DNA of 64,000 nucleotides, from NCBI GenBank assembly GCA_937974245.1, contig CALJKV010000110.1, forward strand, positions 310,001 through 374,000, written 5' to 3'. Below are positions 59,961 through 64,000 of the stretch, piece after piece. Every line of letters begins with the position of its first letter. Position 1 is the stretch's first letter. The notes beneath the pieces are model-generated. The model saw only the letters and a list, made by a program, of their open reading frames with translations. It had not been told where the DNA came from and did not search any database. The position numbers were made by a program, and so were the translations under genes. Source of the stretch: an uncultured Chloroflexota bacterium. GTDB taxonomy: Bacteria; Chloroflexota; Anaerolineae; Aggregatilineales; Phototrophicaceae.

Positions 59961-62651
59961 ATGAGCGCGAATGATATTCAGGTAGGAAACACACAGGTGG
60001 GCAAAACACGAATTCTCTGGCTGCTGGTCAGCTTGTTGTTGCTGTCCGTGGCTGTCCGTACCAACTATATTCCGTCGCAAAGCATCTGGTTTGATGAGGG
60101 CTGGTCGGCCTACGCTGCCATACAGCCCACGCTGGCGGATGCGGTTGCCGCTGACTCCACTAATCCTCCCCTCTACTATGTGCTGCTGAACCTGTTTGTC
60201 AAAGGCACGGGCGACAGCGAACTGGCGCTGCGTTGGTTTTCGCTGCTGCTGGGACTGCTGGCGATACCCCTGATATACCAACTCGGATGCCGCCTGTTTC
60301 ACGCCAGCGCCGGGCTGGTCGCTGCATTCCTGGTCACGCTGTCGCCGCTGCTATGGTGGGCAGCGCAGGAGGCCCGCATGTATACGCTGCTGGCGTTTCT
60401 GGTGCTGGTCGCTGCGCTGGCGTGGCACAATTTACTGCGTGACGAAAGGCGGCGTAACCGGCCAACCGGGGCATGGTGGCTGTTGTGGGGTAGTGAGCTG
60501 GCGCTACTGTATGCCCATAATACCGGCCCCGTTATTGCCCTGTGGCTGAATGTCGTCACGCTGTTGGCCTGGCTGACTGGTCGCACGCTCCGCCGCCCGA
60601 ACTGGCGTCTATGGATAGTTGGGCAGATCACGGTTGCTGCCCTGTGGTCGCCCTGGTTTATCACCCGATTCACCCTGTTACAATCGGCAAACAGTGCGTT
60701 GTTCACGCCGCCACAGTGGAGCGCTTCGCTGTTCGGGCAGTTGTGGCAGGCATTGTGGGCTGGCCCCTGGGCGATGGTTGGCGCAGAGCCGGCTTTGCCC
60801 TGGCTGGCGCTGGCTGTGCTGGTCGTAGCGCTGGCATTGGTCCCCTGGCGGAAGGCGGCGGGACGCTGGCTGGTAGCCCATACGGTGATTCTGACACTGG
60901 CGCTGCTCATTGGCCTGACGATCCTCGGCAATCATGTGCATAGTCGTTACCTGGTCATGATCGCGCCGCTGCCGTTGCTGGCGCTGGCTGCGGGTGTTGC
61001 CCGGATTCCGAACCGCTATGCACAGGCAGGACTGCTGGCGGGGTTTGCCGGGATATTCTTTTTCAGCATGAACGCGGCGCAGAATCCGGCTTACAGCCAC
61101 GATGATGCCCGCAGCATGACCCAATACTATGCCGATACCCTGACCGCTGGCGATACTGTCCTGGCCTGGTCATATGCGGATCGCTACGAACTGGCCTACT
61201 ACTGGGAGCGGTTGGGCGTCACAGCGAAACGGGTCATCCTGGCGGAAGGGGCGGATTTAGATGGGGTGCTGCCGCTGCTGCCGTCATCGGGTGACGTGGC
61301 GCTGAATATCTGGTATACGCAGCGGGCCGACTACCGGGGGATGATGCGCTGCATTCTGGGCAACGGCACGGTATCCTCACCCGAGTCCTTCACCGTTTAT
61401 GGGATGAGTACGGATGTTTACCGTTCACCCACGTTGAATCTACCGGAATTACGCCCCGCGCGACTGTCTTTCACGGTAGCCGAAGTGGGCGCAACTGGCA
61501 GATTTCCGGTTGAATCTGCTGCCGACCAAGCGGTCTGTATGCCGCTGGAAATCACGTTGACACAGCCGACAGCGGGTGAACTCAAAGCCGCAGTCACCGT
61601 GCGTAACAGCCTGGGTTGGGAAGTCGCGCATACCGACGCGGTGTTCGCCACCGCCAACCAGCGCACGGCTGCCAGTGTAAGCCCTGGTGAACGCTTGTCC
61701 GCCTATCCACTGCTGCGTCTACCATTCGGTGCGTCGCCAGGGGACTACACTGTCTGGCTGCGACTCTACGATGCTGAGTCGCTGCCTTCTGGCTTCGATG
61801 CCCTGGCGGAAGATGGCACACCCGCCGGGAAAGATGTGTTTTTCGGGGTGTGGACGGTGGCAGCGGGCGCGGAGTGGGCGCAGACTGGACGCATGACTGA
61901 TCTGCCGGTACAGGTGGCGATTCCGGCAGGCGAGTCTCTAATGCTGATCGGGCTGGAACGAATGCCGGACGACCCGCAGCCAGTGCATAACGGCGATACG
62001 GTTCGGCTGCAACTGCTGTGGGAAGGGACGGGTGCACTTCCCGCACTTACACTGTCTGGTGACGGTTGGCAGCGTGACATCCGCCCCAATGAGACCGGCA
62101 CACATGACGTGGTGACTCTCGATTGGCGTGAGGTACTGATTCCCGCTGATGCCACCGCCGGAGACGCCGAACTGCGCCTGCCGGACGGGACTATTGTTGC
62201 CCGGTACGCGGTCACGGCCCTGCCGGTTGTATACGAAGCCCCGGCGGTTGCTGTACCGGTGGACGCGGTGCTGCCCGATGTGGGGGTACTTGTCGGGTTC
62301 ACGATGGAAAGCGACACACTTGACCTGACTCGGTCTTTTTCGGCGGCACTCGTCTGGCAGGCGATGGAAACCACGCCGCTTAGTTACACCGTGTTTGTGC
62401 AGCTTGTGGATGAGAGTGGGCGAGTCATCGCGCAAAGTGACTCCGCGCCGGCTGATGGGGCGCGCCCGACGACAGGCTGGCGACCAGGTGAGTATATCGT
62501 GGATAGCCACCTGTTGAAATTTAACGAGAACGCCGCGCCCGGCAGTGCCACACTCATTGCCGGAATGTATGATCCGGCTACCGGCCAGCGTGTGGAGTTG
62601 GCGGACGGTATGGATGCTGTTGTGCTGCTGCGTGGGGTGGTTGTGCGTTAA
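59961..62651 (+). CDS. Large membrane glycosyltransferase (GT39/ArnT-like, GT-C fold)
   Basis: The protein has 896 residues from the ATG at 59961; an in-frame TTG 18 nt upstream is less likely. About 11 membrane helices occupy residues 15-390. The first external loop has WFDEGWSAYAA, the acidic motif of GT-C glycosyltransferases that transfer sugars from polyprenyl phosphate donors. The C-terminal 500 residues form beta-rich extracellular domains. It should glycosylate proteins or envelope polymers outside the membrane. Confidence 0.85.
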   Translation: MSANDIQVGNTQVGKTRILWLLVSLLLLSVAVRTNYIPSQSIWFDEGWSAYAAIQPTLADAVAADSTNPPLYYVLLNLFVKGTGDSELALRWFSLLLGLLAIPLIYQLGCRLFHASAGLVAAFLVTLSPLLWWAAQEARMYTLLAFLVLVAALAWHNLLRDERRRNRPTGAWWLLWGSELALLYAHNTGPVIALWLNVVTLLAWLTGRTLRRPNWRLWIVGQITVAALWSPWFITRFTLLQSANSALFTPPQWSASLFGQLWQALWAGPWAMVGAEPALPWLALAVLVVALALVPWRKAAGRWLVAHTVILTLALLIGLTILGNHVHSRYLVMIAPLPLLALAAGVARIPNRYAQAGLLAGFAGIFFFSMNAAQNPAYSHDDARSMTQYYADTLTAGDTVLAWSYADRYELAYYWERLGVTAKRVILAEGADLDGVLPLLPSSGDVALNIWYTQRADYRGMMRCILGNGTVSSPESFTVYGMSTDVYRSPTLNLPELRPARLSFTVAEVGATGRFPVESAADQAVCMPLEITLTQPTAGELKAAVTVRNSLGWEVAHTDAVFATANQRTAASVSPGERLSAYPLLRLPFGASPGDYTVWLRLYDAESLPSGFDALAEDGTPAGKDVFFGVWTVAAGAEWAQTGRMTDLPVQVAIPAGESLMLIGLERMPDDPQPVHNGDTVRLQLLWEGTGALPALTLSGDGWQRDIRPNETGTHDVVTLDWREVLIPADATAGDAELRLPDGTIVARYAVTALPVVYEAPAVAVPVDAVLPDVGVLVGFTMESDTLDLTRSFSAALVWQAMETTPLSYTVFVQLVDESGRVIAQSDSAPADGARPTTGWRPGEYIVDSHLLKFNENAAPGSATLIAGMYDPATGQRVELADGMDAVVLLRGVVVR

Positions 62652-62693
62652 ATTTGCGGTGTTTGGCGCTTTTTTGTTTATAATGGGATTGGA

Positions 62694-62730
62694 GCGTCCG
62701 AAAACTGGCCGTGGACGGACGCCCCTGTTT
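62694..62730 (+). terminator. Terminator after the glycosyltransferase gene
   Basis: GCGTCCG and CGGACGC pair with a 15-nt loop, followed by CCCTGTTTTA, 42 bp after the stop. Confidence 0.55.
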
Positions 62731-62749
62731 TATGTGCGCTGCGTGCGGA

Positions 62750-63271
62750 CTAACCCTCTGACATCATCATCGAGTTGCTATACACGAGGGCGGTGTAGAA
62801 CAGGTTGAGTTCCGCCCGCAGTGCCGTACATTCCGGCGCTTCGTCGGCAATCGCCGTCGGGACGAGGGCCGTCATGCCTTCCATCATGGAGTCACTGCCC
62901 ATCATCTCCATCATGCCGTCCATGCCCATGCCCATATACTCGCTGACAGATGCCAACTGCTCTTCGGTCAGCATACCGCTCATCATGCTATCGGCCATCA
63001 TGCTTTCGAACAGCGCGGCATACTGCCCTTTGTCATAAGCAGCCAGGTCGAGTCCCATCATGTCGCCACCTTCGGCCATCATCATGGAGTCCATGACCTG
63101 CCCGAAGCCGAAATAGTATTCCGCGATATACAGGTTGAGAATCAGGTCGGAATCGCAGACTACGGTTCCCATCATCATGTCATCATCCTGCGCGGAGATG
63201 GTGAACACCGCCACGCTCAGCACCGCCGCGACGACGGCGACCAGCCCGAAACGAACCATAAAGTGACGCAT
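62750..63271 (-). CDS. Methionine-rich secreted protein
   Basis: The protein has 173 residues with AGGAGG before the ATG and a signal peptide ending near TISAQ. It contains 29 Met (about 17%) in MM or MMM clusters, e.g. DDDMMMG, DSMMMAEGGDMM, YMGMGMDGMMEMM and a MMMSEG terminus, with acidic residues interspersed and two Cys. Met/Asp clusters are known Cu(I)/Ag(I) binding motifs in copper-handling proteins, so an extracytoplasmic copper-buffer role is possible. I recognise no family. Confidence 0.8.
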   Translation of the reverse strand: MRHFMVRFGLVAVVAAVLSVAVFTISAQDDDMMMGTVVCDSDLILNLYIAEYYFGFGQVMDSMMMAEGGDMMGLDLAAYDKGQYAALFESMMADSMMSGMLTEEQLASVSEYMGMGMDGMMEMMGSDSMMEGMTALVPTAIADEAPECTALRAELNLFYTALVYSNSMMMSEG

Positions 63272-63585
63272 CGTAAAACTACCTCCTGAACAATAGTGAA
63301 CGAATATCCCGCTGTCTTTGGCGGAACGTCCTTACCCTAATGCCAAAATCTAACGAAATACTTACGCTCGCAGGAGACGAGGGCGGCGACTGCCCATGTT
63401 TGGGATGATAGATTGTACCTTTGTACAGCTCCTGAACTGGTCTTCCGTTGTGTGATGTGAACCGGCATTTTCCCATATAATGCTATATATCGGGTTTTTC
63501 GATTATAATCAGTGTGTTTCTCCTATCACGCACTTTTCTTCCATGTGTTTTCATATCAAATCAATAGGCATATTGGGGGTGCACT
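63272..63585. other. Divergent intergenic region
   Basis: About 314 bp between the Met-rich and ankyrin-type genes. TATAAT-like sequences stand near 63476 and 63504. No gene is seen. Confidence 0.4.
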
Positions 63586-63993
63586 ATGGAAAGACCACCG
63601 GCACTTGAACCGGCACTCGTGTTCGAGTTTGTGAAAGTGGCGCATGGCGATCTCGACCAGGTTAGGACCTTGCTTGACCGCGAACCCGGTTTGCTCAACG
63701 CGGCCTGGGATTGGGGTGGCGGCGACTGGGAAACCGGGTTAGGGGCGGCGGCTCATACCGGCAGCCGGAGCATCGCCCTGTACCTGCTCGGCAAGGGGGC
63801 ACGGATTGACCTGTTTACCGCCGCGATGCTCGGACATCTGGAGACAGTCAAGGCGATCCTGAAGGCGACTCCGGCAGCTTTGCAGAGCAGCGGGGCGCAC
63901 GGTATACCGCTGATTGTTCATGCGCGGATGGGCGGCGAACTGGCCGCACCGGTAGTGGCCTACCTGGAGTCACTGGGTGTCGCTGGCGAATAA
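63586..63993 (+). CDS. Short ankyrin-repeat-like protein
   Basis: The protein has 135 residues. Repeat-like segments FVKVAHGDLDQVRTLLDREPGLLNAAWD, AAHTGSRSIALYLLGKGARID and AAMLGHLETVKAILKATPAAL fit three ankyrin repeats. Such proteins mediate protein-protein contacts; the partner is unknown. No signal peptide is visible, so it should be cytoplasmic. The stop is inside the window, so it is complete. Confidence 0.82.
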   Translation: MERPPALEPALVFEFVKVAHGDLDQVRTLLDREPGLLNAAWDWGGGDWETGLGAAAHTGSRSIALYLLGKGARIDLFTAAMLGHLETVKAILKATPAALQSSGAHGIPLIVHARMGGELAAPVVAYLESLGVAGE

Positions 63994-64000
63994 GGCTGAC

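Overview
The window looks like chromosomal DNA of a member of the Chloroflexota (Anaerolineae-like). This is inferred from gene content, not from a marker gene. The signs are secreted proteins with Thr/Pro linkers of the TPTATP kind, PKD plus TolB-type propeller proteins, Ser/Thr kinases with SH3 and lectin-like ectodomains, a slipin/NfeD pair, an orphan Roadblock protein, a b6-like cytochrome b/Rieske/multihaem c operon and a type A RNase P RNA. Most genes are GC-rich; a few islands (about 15.4-16.6, 37.4-37.8 and 56.5-58.1 kb) are visibly AT-richer.

Layout. 0-8 kb: the 5' end of glyA (running off the left edge), a haem c lipoprotein with a CsoR-like palindrome in its promoter region, an HD-domain protein, a GH20 hexosaminidase, a small P-loop kinase, and an operon on the minus strand made of a triple-GAF sensor kinase followed by two tandem Doc-type genes. 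7.9-12.5 kb: rnpB, a secreted two-repeat protein and the electron-transfer operon cytochrome b - Rieske - tri-haem cytochrome c. 12.5-15.4 kb: an OmpR-type response regulator and kinase bracketed by two oppositely oriented copies of one GC-rich repeat. 16.6-19.5 kb: aminotransferase and ATP-dependent PEP carboxykinase with overlapping ends, which would turn aspartate into PEP. 19.8-26.6 kb: a 2261-residue secreted PKD/propeller protein.

26.7-32.6 kb: a GHMP sugar kinase, slipin + NfeD, a prephenate-dehydrogenase-like protein, an Ntn-hydrolase asparaginase and CutC. 32.7-37.4 kb: a TIR - Ser/Thr kinase - TM - SH3 - SH3 - LamG-like fusion immediately followed by an FAD oxidoreductase; this is the most striking protein here. 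37.9-48.7 kb: clpC, ribosomal protein S1 with a readable promoter and a 5'-terminal hairpin, a heterodimeric ABC exporter with one degenerate ATP site, a lipoprotein and a site-2 protease. 48.7-54.8 kb: a complete polar amino-acid ABC importer of the Aap/Bzt type. 55.2-56.5 kb: a lysine 2,3-aminomutase-family radical SAM enzyme.

56.5-58.7 kb holds little recognisable protein but much structure: a candidate structured RNA with a long bulged stem, a possible frameshifted membrane ORF, and a stand-alone twin SWIM zinc-finger gene whose leader carries a promoter and then an intrinsic-terminator-like hairpin. A Roadblock gene, an FHA/zinc-ribbon protein, a large membrane glycosyltransferase, a Met-rich secreted protein and a short ankyrin-type protein complete the window. 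I found no tRNA, CRISPR array, transposase or phage gene.

The best candidates for undescribed biology are the TIR-kinase fusion, the structured non-coding region at 56.6-57.3 kb with the twin-SWIM attenuator, the paired Doc genes without a visible antitoxin, and the CsoR-like operator on the cytochrome lipoprotein gene.
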